Source of the DNA: an uncultured Clostridia bacterium
Lineage (GTDB): Bacteria > Bacillota_A > Clostridia > TANB77 > CAG-508
DNA length: 7,023 bases
Assembly: GCA_947594095.1 (NCBI GenBank)
Contig: CANQEA010000070.1
Coordinates: 1-7,023 of the forward strand
Reading direction: 5' to 3'
A program made the translations under genes and the position numbers. A model generated the notes under the pieces. The model was not told where the DNA came from. It ran no database searches and saw nothing but the letters and a program-made list of their open reading frames with translations. This document shows positions 1 to 6,028 of the stretch, piece after piece; within the stretch, counting starts at the first letter, position 1; each line of letters opens with the position of its first letter.

Positions 1-107
1 CTACAATGAACAGTTTTACTTTTCTTAATAGGTCGTCCTTGCAAGTTGTATCCTACAACGCAGACTAATCTGTAACTATCTCCTCTTTTTTCAATACTCC
101 CAGCCAT
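1..107 (-). CDS. int: Tyrosine recombinase (phage/ICE integrase), N-terminal fragment cut by window edge
   Basis: The minus strand encodes an N-terminus beginning MAGSIEKRGDSYRLVCVVGY and continuing with NLQGRPIKKSKTVHC. This matches the start of the arm-type DNA-binding domain of Tn916/phage-type tyrosine integrases, a small beta-sheet domain that binds arm sites in the att DNA. Only about 35 codons are present, so the core-binding and catalytic domains (R-H-R-Y residues) lie outside the window and cannot be checked. The start is well supported by AGGAGGTG on the minus strand (plus 117-124), 9 nt upstream of the ATG at 107. The protein would integrate and excise the element, probably together with the excisionase-like protein at 4408. 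The gene points leftward out of the window, so an att site could lie beyond the left edge. Identification rests on the N-terminal pattern only. Confidence 0.85.
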   Translation of the reverse strand, partial: MAGSIEKRGDSYRLVCVVGYNLQGRPIKKSKTVHC

Positions 108-116
108 TACCTTTTT

Positions 117-150
117 CACCTCCTTTCAGGCATACCTATGGGTGGGAGGT
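117..150 (-). promoter_or_regulatory. Integrase ribosome binding site with a complementary upstream anti-SD segment
   Basis: On the minus strand the Shine-Dalgarno core GGAGGT (plus 118-123) is perfectly complementary to ACCTCC (plus 145-150) in the same leader, separated by 21 nt. Inside that loop a small AGG/CCT mini-hairpin is possible (plus 128-130 with 135-137). If the integrase transcript starts near plus 170-175, as the predicted promoter suggests, both arms lie in the 5' leader and could pair to hide the ribosome binding site. The complementarity is directly visible; translational control is inference. Confidence 0.35.
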
Positions 151-178
151 AGTAATAATATATCTGTTAACACTACAA

Positions 179-208
179 ATTATATAACAAATGATAACAA
201 AAAAGCAA
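179..208 (-). promoter_or_regulatory. Predicted sigma-A-type promoter for the integrase
   Basis: The minus strand reads TTGCTT (plus 203-208), an 18-bp spacer, then a perfect TATAAT (plus 179-184). The -35 is weak (three of six consensus bases) and the spacer slightly long. The region is very AT-rich, so chance matches are likely. A GTTAAC palindrome (166-171) lies just downstream, near the expected transcription start, where a bound protein could repress. Confidence 0.4.
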
Positions 209-288
209 TAGGTAATAAAATAAAATTTTATATGTAAAAAATGTAGAAAAATGTCGAAAAGTTTATAAACAGAAATACTTGATAATAC

Positions 289-317
289 TGGATTATTTCG
301 ACTTTTTATGCTATAAT
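289..317 (+). promoter_or_regulatory. Predicted extended -10 promoter for the PHP-ATPase operon
   Basis: A perfect TATAAT at 312-317 is preceded by TGC (309-311), giving the extended -10 motif TGnTATAAT. The best -35 at 17-bp spacing is TGGATT (289-294), which is poor; extended -10 promoters often tolerate this. The predicted start near 323-325 leaves a leader of under 20 nt carrying the AGGAG ribosome binding site at 331-335. The operon therefore appears to have its own promoter, independent of the rest of the element. Confidence 0.5.
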
Positions 318-341
318 ATGACACAGAGAAAGGAGATCTAT

Positions 342-2681
342 ATGGAAAATAGTATAGTGAAAGAATTGGTTAAAGTAGATTTTCATATACATAGTGCTGC
401 AAGTGAAAAGGATGGAACATTAGTATCAGAAAATACAATAGAAAATGTAGATAAACTTTTGAATAATTTAGTTAAGAATAAAGTTAATATGATAGCTATA
501 ACAGATCATAATGCATTTGATTTTGAATTGTATAAAAAGATTAAGGAACATGAAGGAAATGAAATAAAGAAAGTTTTACCAGGCATTGAATTTGATGTAG
601 AATACTATGGAAAGAGAGTCCATGTTATAACTTTGTTTGATGACAAAGATATTAGTGCAATAGAAAAAATAACAAGTATATTAAAAGATAATCCGTTTGA
701 TTCAGATAATTGTTATAAAGAAAAAACATTTAAGGATATATTAAAAACAATAGATTTAAATGTATTATTAATTGTTCATCAAAAAAGTGGTGTAAGAGCA
801 GAAAATCAAAATGAAAATTTAGCTCAAGTTGGTGAAGAAAAGTTTGATGAAATTATAGGAGTAGATTATTTTGATGCTGTAGAATTTAGAAGTGGTAAAG
901 TAGAAGGAATATTAAATAACTATAAATCAGAAAAAAATTTATATAATTTAAGGTATATTACAGGAACAGATTGCCATGTATGGGATGTATATCCTCAACA
1001 AACAAGAAATGATAAATCAGATATAAAATATAGTTATCTTAAATGTTTGCCAACATTTAAAGGAGCTGTTATGTCTTTGACAGAATCAAAAAGAGTATCT
1101 ACTTCTGAATATAGTATTGCTAAACCATTTTTAGAGGAATTAAATATAAGTATAAATGGTATTGAAAAAAAAGTTAAATTATCATCAGGCTTGAATGTTA
1201 TAATTGGAGATAATTCTATTGGAAAAAGTTTGATACTGGAAAGTTTGTTAGATTCAAAGTTTTCAGGAATCAAGGATACAAATAAAAAATCTGGATATAA
1301 AAAGTATTTAAAAGATAGAAAAATTAAAATAAAGCAAATTGAAGATGAAAAGAAATCAAAGATAGATTATGATAGACAAGGAGAAATAAGAGAAAAGTTT
1401 CAAAGTGGGACAAAATTACTTGATGTAGATTTTTTTAGGAATAAGTTTTTAGATTTAGATACTTTAGAATATATTAATAAAATTAACGAAATAGTAAATA
1501 AATTTTTGGAAAAAGTAAAAGAAAATCAAAAAGTTAAGAATATAAATAATGAACTAGATTATGAAGTAATTATTCCTGCGGATATAGAAGAACATACATA
1601 TAGATTTAGAATTATTGATGATTTAGATGATAATGCAAAAAATTATGAAAATATTATTAAAATATTAAAAAGTATAATTACTAATATAAAAAAATTAAGA
1701 CAAATTTCGGAATTTAAAGACACCAAAATTATAAATATGGTAGAAAATAAAATAAAAGGATTAAAAGAAAAATATGAAGCGTTAAAAAAGAATGAAGATA
1801 AAAAATCAAATGTAATTAGTAAAATCAAAGAAATTTGTAATCAATATGAATTAGACAATAAGAATTTATCAGAAACACAAGAAAATATATTAACAGAATA
1901 CAAACAAAACATAATAGAAGTAAAAAATAAGATAATAAACAAAATAAAAATAGATAATCAAGAAGTACATGATTTCTTAGAGGATTATGAAGATATAGTT
2001 ATTGATGGTAAATCAAATATAATAAATGAGTATAATTTCCTAAAGAGAACAAAGTGTAGAGTAATAGACTATAAAAAAATAGTGGAAATCTTATCTTATC
2101 CATTAGGACATGTTAGTAAAAAAAGTCAACTAGATAAATTGGATGAAGATCTCCTTGAAACAAAATTAAAGAGAAATTTAATCGATAATTCTTTAAGTAG
2201 TGAAGAGAATTATAGAAGAATTATAACGGATTATATAAATAAAGAAATCCTTAAACAGGAAACAGTAATATTATATAAGGATAAAGATATTACTTCAGGA
2301 AATTCTCAAGGGAAAAATGCTTTGATATATTTAGATGTTTTATCAAATGATAAGACGAAGAATATGTATATAGTAGATCAGCCTGGAGATGACATTTCAC
2401 ATTTAAAATTAAATAGTGATATTATTGAAATATTTAGAAGAATGGCAATTAATAAACAAGTGTTATTTGTTACTCATAAACCAGAATTAGTAGTAAATTT
2501 AGATGTTGATAATGCTATAGTTTTAAAAGAAAATGATGATAATGGACAGATTGAAATTAAAAGCGGAGCTTTAGAATATGAAAATAGTGAGAAAAAAATA
2601 AATATATTAAAAGATGTAGCTGATATTCTAGATGGTGGAGAAGAAACCATAAGAAAGAGGTGGAAAAGATATGATAAATAA
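342..2681 (+). CDS. PHP-domain phosphoesterase fused to SMC/ABC-type ATPase (TrlF/Ppl-like putative antiphage protein)
   Basis: This 779-aa protein joins an N-terminal PHP domain (about residues 10-260) to a split ABC/SMC ATPase. PHP motifs seen: DFHIHS (H15, H17), acidic E22/D24, TDHN (H56), PGIE (E83), HVI (H94), VHQ (H146) and GTDCH (D210, H212). The whole metal-ligand set expected of an active PHP phosphoesterase or nuclease therefore appears present. The ATPase has Walker A GDNSIGKS (289-296), a Lys/Glu-rich mostly helical middle (about 300-640) likely to form coiled coil, a signature-like SGNSQGK (652-658), Walker B IVDQPGDD (D679) and a switch histidine in VTHKPE (H712). AGGAG at 331-335 fixes the ATG at 342; an in-frame start at 279 would lie upstream of the predicted promoter. 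The architecture matches TrlF-family ATPases and, from memory, the PHP-SMC antiphage gene 'ppl' of Gao et al. 2020. Nucleic-acid cleavage gated by ATP is inferred. It overlaps the next gene by 11 bp. Confidence 0.85.
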   Translation: MENSIVKELVKVDFHIHSAASEKDGTLVSENTIENVDKLLNNLVKNKVNMIAITDHNAFDFELYKKIKEHEGNEIKKVLPGIEFDVEYYGKRVHVITLFDDKDISAIEKITSILKDNPFDSDNCYKEKTFKDILKTIDLNVLLIVHQKSGVRAENQNENLAQVGEEKFDEIIGVDYFDAVEFRSGKVEGILNNYKSEKNLYNLRYITGTDCHVWDVYPQQTRNDKSDIKYSYLKCLPTFKGAVMSLTESKRVSTSEYSIAKPFLEELNISINGIEKKVKLSSGLNVIIGDNSIGKSLILESLLDSKFSGIKDTNKKSGYKKYLKDRKIKIKQIEDEKKSKIDYDRQGEIREKFQSGTKLLDVDFFRNKFLDLDTLEYINKINEIVNKFLEKVKENQKVKNINNELDYEVIIPADIEEHTYRFRIIDDLDDNAKNYENIIKILKSIITNIKKLRQISEFKDTKIINMVENKIKGLKEKYEALKKNEDKKSNVISKIKEICNQYELDNKNLSETQENILTEYKQNIIEVKNKIINKIKIDNQEVHDFLEDYEDIVIDGKSNIINEYNFLKRTKCRVIDYKKIVEILSYPLGHVSKKSQLDKLDEDLLETKLKRNLIDNSLSSEENYRRIITDYINKEILKQETVILYKDKDITSGNSQGKNALIYLDVLSNDKTKNMYIVDQPGDDISHLKLNSDIIEIFRRMAINKQVLFVTHKPELVVNLDVDNAIVLKENDDNGQIEIKSGALEYENSEKKINILKDVADILDGGEETIRKRWKRYDK

Positions 2682-2967
2682 TATAAAAGTTAAATTAGAA
2701 ATTGATAATAATAAGCTAAAAATAAAAGTTAACGAAAAGAAAAAAGGCGAAATTAGTATAAACAATAAATCTATAAATACGAAAGAAATCTATAATCTAT
2801 TACAATATAATTCTGAAAACAAGTATATATTAGATTGCAATAAATTAAATGAAGAAGATACTATAGGTAAAGATAATGAAATAAATAGATTATATAATTA
2901 TGTGTATGATTTATTTAAATCTATAATAGATGCTATTAATGAGATAAATAAAAATGATAAAGTCTAA
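2671..2967 (+). CDS. Small protein of unknown function, translationally coupled to the PHP-ATPase
   Basis: This 98-aa protein is not recognised. Its first half (about residues 1-37) alternates charged and hydrophobic residues (KVKLEID, KLKIKV, EISINN), suggesting a small beta-sheet. The second half (about 38-98) looks helical, with NRLYNYVYDLFKSIIDAINEIN near the C-terminus. It has one cysteine (in LDCNKL), no signal peptide, no membrane segment and no catalytic motif that I can see. The ATG lies 11 bp inside the end of the PHP-ATPase gene, preceded by AAGAGGTGG (about 2654-2662), so the two are probably translated together. Coupling suggests a partner, inhibitor or regulator of the ATPase, but nothing in the sequence proves this. 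Codon use matches its neighbours. That it is a real gene is fairly safe, given the ribosome binding site, the coupling and the terminator right after it. Confidence 0.75.
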   Translation: MINNIKVKLEIDNNKLKIKVNEKKKGEISINNKSINTKEIYNLLQYNSENKYILDCNKLNEEDTIGKDNEINRLYNYVYDLFKSIIDAINEINKNDKV

Positions 2968-2983
2968 AAACTTTATCATTTTT
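2950..2983. terminator. Bidirectional intrinsic terminator between convergent genes
   Basis: A perfect 14-bp inverted repeat (2950-2963 with 2970-2983) has a 6-nt loop CTAAAA. The arms start with five A and end with five T, so each strand gives a hairpin ending in a U-rich tail. The left arm lies in the last codons of the 98-aa gene and the right arm touches the stop codon (2982-2984) of the minus-strand gene, so one element can serve both transcripts. The stem is AT-rich (3 G/C pairs), so efficiency is uncertain. Confidence 0.8.
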
Positions 2984-4220
2984 ATTTATCTTGTTCTTCA
3001 ACCCATTTTGCAAATTCTTCATTAGTAATTTTCCCAGAGCAAACATCCTTATACATTTGTTTTCCTATCTTTCTATATTGCTCTAAATCTTTTTGATATA
3101 TATCTATTTTAGGATTTCTAGTAGCTCTAAGTTTTTTTCTACTACCAATCTTTCTATATTTTTCATAAGTAGTATCATTTTCTAATTTTCTTTTTTGATA
3201 TTCTTTATTACCAATATCTTTACAAGTTAGTTTGTTTTCTATAATTCTATCACAATAAGTAACTGTTTCTTTATGTGTGATAAAGTATCGTCCACAATTT
3301 CCACAAATTTTAATATGCATTTTATTTACTGCGACTACATTAAATAATGTAATGTAAAAACTTGTAAATAAGTTAGTTGTTTCAAATTGTTGTAAGCTAT
3401 TAAGTTTTCTTCCTGTAGGATCTATTTTTTCAATAGCAGAAATTAAAGTGAATATATCTTCAAGTCCTATTTCTTCTTTTCGCAAAGGAAAATCATTATA
3501 TTGATAATCTAGTAAATCTGTTGAATGAAAATCTTGTTTAAATTCAGCAAAAGTATCTTGATATAATTGATTATATAAGAAGAATATTTGCTTATGAGTT
3601 AAATATTTCATATCAAAAGGATTATTAATTTTATAAACGAAATTAATACATTTTTTGAATAGACTCTGATAATATATTAAATTTCCTTTTTCTTTATCAT
3701 AGTATTTTTTTGCGATTTCAACAACTTCACTTACAGGATATAAAGTGTCTAATTCAATATATTTTATATCATTATCATTTAACTTATCTATAAAATAATC
3801 AAAGAAATTTATAAAAAATAACAAGTAATCGTTAAATACATCAAAATCATAACTAATGAAATCTAATAGTGCTAGATCATTGTGTTCAACAGCGGTCATA
3901 GGCTCAAATACTATATAGCCTTTTAAAGTTTCTACATTATCTTTAAAAGTTAATGGAATTGCTTCAACAGTTTTATCTATTTCTGTAATTGCTTTTAATT
4001 CACTAAGTATTTTCTTTCGCTCTGATTCAGAAGATGCATTTTCAAGATCTAAAACTAATTGTCCAAACTTTTCATCAGGAGGTATAGTCCTTAAATTTAC
4101 TAAGTATTTATTATTATTTTTACTAATAGGCTTACTCAAATATGCCCCAGAAGTATGGATAAATATTTGAGAAAAGTATGTCGAATCAAATGATATACCT
4201 ATTTTGTTTTTTCTTTCCAT
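2982..4220 (-). CDS. DUF6076-like protein with C-terminal CGNR-type zinc module
   Basis: This 412-aa protein has a long, mostly helical N-terminal region rich in Phe/Tyr/Leu/Asp and a C-terminal four-cysteine module: CGNCGRYF (C306, C309), TYC (C323) and TC (C333), spaced C-x2-C-x13-C-x9-C. A basic stretch follows (GNKEYQKRKLEND, then KIGSRKKLRATRN). The pattern resembles the CGNR zinc finger and the C-terminus of DUF6076 proteins, which I recall from Firmicute genomes. The zinc module and basic tail suggest nucleic-acid binding. No enzyme motif, signal peptide or clear membrane segment is seen, although residues around 130-147 are Phe-rich. The ATG at 4220 has GGGGA about 7 nt upstream. The gene is divergent from the excisionase-like gene, the position usually held by a lysogeny or element repressor, so a regulatory role is possible. 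The family name is from memory; the zinc site is directly visible. Confidence 0.65.
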   Translation of the reverse strand: MERKNKIGISFDSTYFSQIFIHTSGAYLSKPISKNNNKYLVNLRTIPPDEKFGQLVLDLENASSESERKKILSELKAITEIDKTVEAIPLTFKDNVETLKGYIVFEPMTAVEHNDLALLDFISYDFDVFNDYLLFFINFFDYFIDKLNDNDIKYIELDTLYPVSEVVEIAKKYYDKEKGNLIYYQSLFKKCINFVYKINNPFDMKYLTHKQIFFLYNQLYQDTFAEFKQDFHSTDLLDYQYNDFPLRKEEIGLEDIFTLISAIEKIDPTGRKLNSLQQFETTNLFTSFYITLFNVVAVNKMHIKICGNCGRYFITHKETVTYCDRIIENKLTCKDIGNKEYQKRKLENDTTYEKYRKIGSRKKLRATRNPKIDIYQKDLEQYRKIGKQMYKDVCSGKITNEEFAKWVEEQDK

Positions 4221-4407
4221 ATCAAATCCCCATTGTTAACAAATCACAAAAAAACCAAAAGTTTCGTTTTGATAACTGAATTCACTAAATCTAGTAGGAT
4301 TTTATCATAATTCGCGGTATAATTCAATTAGTTAACAGGAAAAACTTTATAAAACTTGTTAACGATGGCTAGTCAATAAAAATACTTAAAGGAAAGGAGG
4401 CATTTAT
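4221..4407. promoter_or_regulatory. Divergent control region with three GTTAAC palindromes
   Basis: This 187-bp gap separates the divergent zinc-protein and excisionase-like genes. It holds GTTAAC at 4235-4240 (within the perfect palindrome TTGTTAACAA, 4233-4242), 4331-4336 and 4358-4363. It also has AAAACTT repeated at 4341 and 4351 (10-bp step, one helical turn) and the palindrome TGAATTCA (4277-4284). For the plus strand the best -10 is a perfect TATAAT at 4318-4323 with no good -35. That -10 overlaps the -35 of the opposing promoter, so the two promoters may exclude each other. It looks like an operator region; which protein binds is unknown. Confidence 0.5.
4299..4327 (-). promoter_or_regulatory. 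Predicted promoter for the zinc-module protein
   Basis: The minus strand reads TTGAAT (plus 4322-4327), exactly 17 bp, then TAAAAT (plus 4299-4304), a good sigma-A-type match. The leader to the ATG at 4220 would be about 70 nt and would include the TTGTTAACAA palindrome close to the ribosome binding site. Confidence 0.55.
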
Positions 4408-4608
4408 ATGGAACTACAAAAAGTACAAAGGACAACACTAACAATGAAAGAAGCTGCAGAGTATTTAGGAGTATCTTACTGGTTAATAAATCAATTAGTA
4501 AGAAGAAAAGAAATACCTTGCTCTAAAGTTGGTGGCAAATTTCTATTTAGAGTTCAGGTACTAGATGAATATTTAAATAGTAAAGAAAAAGAATCAATTA
4601 GTTTTTAA
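4408..4608 (+). CDS. Excisionase-family winged HTH DNA-binding protein
   Basis: This 66-aa protein has the standard small HTH of the excisionase/MerR-like family. A helix-turn-helix (about residues 13-33, MKEAAEYLGVSYWLINQLVRR) is followed by the beta wing IPCSKVGGKFLFR (36-48) and a closing helix (VLDEYL). Such proteins bend att DNA as recombination directionality factors (Xis), or act as small transcription regulators. Here the integrase in the same element supports the Xis role, although Xis genes often sit next to int and this one lies about 4.3 kb away. A strong GGAAAGGAGG (4391-4400), 7 nt before the ATG, fixes the start. It opens the plus-strand replication operon, with only 26 nt before the next gene. 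A purely regulatory role cannot be excluded. Confidence 0.8.
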   Translation: MELQKVQRTTLTMKEAAEYLGVSYWLINQLVRRKEIPCSKVGGKFLFRVQVLDEYLNSKEKESISF

Positions 4609-4613
4609 TTGAT
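4593..4613 (+). repeat. 8-bp hairpin spanning the excisionase-like stop codon
   Basis: ATCAATTA (4593-4600) and TAATTGAT (4606-4613) form a perfect inverted repeat around the loop GTTTT; the stop codon TAA is at 4606-4608. The stem has only one G/C pair and no T-run follows, so it is unlikely to terminate transcription. It might tune readthrough, mRNA decay or re-initiation at the next gene. Confidence 0.4.
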
Positions 4614-4634
4614 AGAAAGAGAGGAAAGGAGGAA

Positions 4635-5153
4635 ATGTATGAGATACAATGGTTTAAAATCGACACAAATATCTTTTCAAACAGAAAGATTCAAATAATT
4701 CTAAAACTTTCAGATGGAGATACATACTTTAGGGTATGGGTGCAGTTAATTACATTAGCAGTTGAATGTAATTGTAATGGAAGATTAGAAATAAGCGAAA
4801 ACAAACCAATGACAATCCAAGATTTTTCAAAGATTATGGGAAAATCTAATAAAAAAATTGAAAAAATTTTGGACAAATTTCTAGAGTTAGATATGTTAAT
4901 TAAACAAGGTGAAACATTTCTAATAAAAAATTGGGACAAGTATCAAAGCATTGAAAAATACGAAAAGTATCAAATGCAAAATAGGGAAAGACAAAGGAAG
5001 CATCGTGAAAAAGTTAAATGCGAAAGTGAAAAAAGTAACGTTATTCAAATGTTAAATAACGGAGAAGAAGAGAATACAAAAGATTTTAAAATAAGAAAAG
5101 AAGAAAATATAAGAAAGGAGAACGAAAATGACTTTAGAGAATACAAAATATAA
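4635..5153 (+). CDS. Phage replisome organizer-type replication initiator
   Basis: This 172-aa protein begins MYEIQWFKIDTNIFSNRKIQ and continues with LSDGDTYFRVWVQLITLAVECN, the typical start of the phage replisome organizer N-terminal winged-helix domain (about residues 1-90) of Firmicute phages and integrative elements. The family binds the element's replication origin, often within its own gene, and helps load the helicase loader and helicase. After residue 100 the chain becomes a charged linker (YQMQNRERQRKHREK, then Lys/Glu-rich) likely to be disordered or to contact partners. The ATG at 4635 is only 2 nt after AAAGGAGG (4625-4632), unusually close, but an upstream GAGAGG could also be used and the family's N-terminus supports this start. 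The 3' end overlaps the helicase loader gene by 26 bp, fitting coupled expression. Family call is strong; the origin is not located. Confidence 0.85.
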   Translation: MYEIQWFKIDTNIFSNRKIQIILKLSDGDTYFRVWVQLITLAVECNCNGRLEISENKPMTIQDFSKIMGKSNKKIEKILDKFLELDMLIKQGETFLIKNWDKYQSIEKYEKYQMQNRERQRKHREKVKCESEKSNVIQMLNNGEEENTKDFKIRKEENIRKENENDFREYKI

Positions 5154-5943
5154 TGAAACCATTCATAGGAAATCGAAAAAATGTGAATTTTGCCATAGAG
5201 AATTGAAACCAGTAGGTCTAGATTTTTTGTATGCAAATATTTCTTCAGACTGTATTCAATATGAAAGGTGCACTTGTAGTAAAGCAAAAGAATATTGGAA
5301 AAAGAAAGATGAGCAAGAATATGAAATCAAGAAACGAAAGCATTTTAGAGATGTAATAAATAGTATTTATAAAGATAACTATATTGGAAGAAAATTTCAA
5401 GAAATGAACTTTGAAAATTTTAATATTAATTCAAGTAATGGGACAGCAGTTAAAATTGCTAAAGATTATACAAATAAATGTATAAATAAAATGCAAAGCG
5501 AAGGACTGATAATAATGGGCGAGTCAGGACTAGGAAAAACACATTTAGCTGCATCGATTGCAAATCAATTAATTGAAAATGATAAGATTGTATTAATGGG
5601 AAGATTAACAAGTTTATTAGACATGATAAAAGAAACTTTTAATGATAATACGAAGTCAGAAAATGAACTAATGGAATTATATTCTAATATAGATATGCTG
5701 ATAATTGATGATTTAGGAACAGAAAAAATAAGTCAATGGGCATTAGAAAAATTATATACAATAATTGAAAATAGAAATGAAAACAAATTGCCAATAATAA
5801 TTACAACAAGGTTTGATAAACAAAGATTAATTGAAAGATTTAGTATAAGTCAAGATCAACAATTAGTAGATGCAATTATCTCAAAATTGTATCAAATGTG
5901 TTACGGAGTGACACTAAAAAGTATGAAAAAAGAGTTAGTATAA
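5128..5943 (+). CDS. DnaC/DnaI-type AAA+ helicase loader
   Basis: This 271-aa cytoplasmic ATPase would load the replicative helicase onto the origin opened by the upstream initiator. The N-terminal region has four cysteines (C19, C22, C48, C50), a likely zinc ribbon as in DnaI-like loaders, followed by a charged helical linker. The AAA+ core shows Walker A GESGLGKT (131-138), Walker B LIIDDLG (D194, D195) and a sensor-1 region PIIITTRFD (222-230). The usual ISRL motif with the arginine finger reads ISKL here (K253 in IISKLYQMC), and the C-terminus is short, ending soon after GVTLKSMKKELV. The ATG at 5128 follows AAAGGAG with 7-nt spacing. It overlaps the replisome-organizer gene by 26 bp. Family call is confident; whether the Lys for Arg change alters ATPase activity is unknown. 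Confidence 0.88.
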   Translation: MTLENTKYNETIHRKSKKCEFCHRELKPVGLDFLYANISSDCIQYERCTCSKAKEYWKKKDEQEYEIKKRKHFRDVINSIYKDNYIGRKFQEMNFENFNINSSNGTAVKIAKDYTNKCINKMQSEGLIIMGESGLGKTHLAASIANQLIENDKIVLMGRLTSLLDMIKETFNDNTKSENELMELYSNIDMLIIDDLGTEKISQWALEKLYTIIENRNENKLPIIITTRFDKQRLIERFSISQDQQLVDAIISKLYQMCYGVTLKSMKKELV

Positions 5944-6028
5944 GTCCGCTAAACTAAATACTAACCCATATGTTTATAAATATATTTTAATATAAAAAAT
6001 AAAAAAAGTAAATAAAAAAGGAAAGGAA

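Noticed and set aside
136..324. 62-codon minus-strand reading frame
   Set aside because: It starts at GTG without a ribosome binding site, lies across the promoter region of two genes and encodes a low-complexity AT-driven sequence.
279..341. Upstream in-frame extension of the PHP-ATPase gene by 21 codons
   Set aside because: It has no ribosome binding site, would overlap the predicted extended -10 promoter, and adds residues unlike a PHP N-terminus; the ATG at 342 has a well-placed AGGAG.
1034..1828. Minus-strand frames of 79 and 61 codons inside the PHP-ATPase gene
   Set aside because: They are antisense to a gene with clear conserved motifs, rich in Phe/Ile/Leu as expected from reversed Lys/Glu/Asn codons, and lack ribosome binding sites.
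4221..4240. TCCCC near the zinc-protein start as a third copy of the TGGGAT palindrome
   Set aside because: Only a few bases match, there is no dyad symmetry, and it is explained as the ribosome binding site of the minus-strand gene.
4691..5287. Minus-strand frames antisense to the replisome organizer and helicase loader
   Set aside because: They have a shadow composition, and both sense genes are recognised families.
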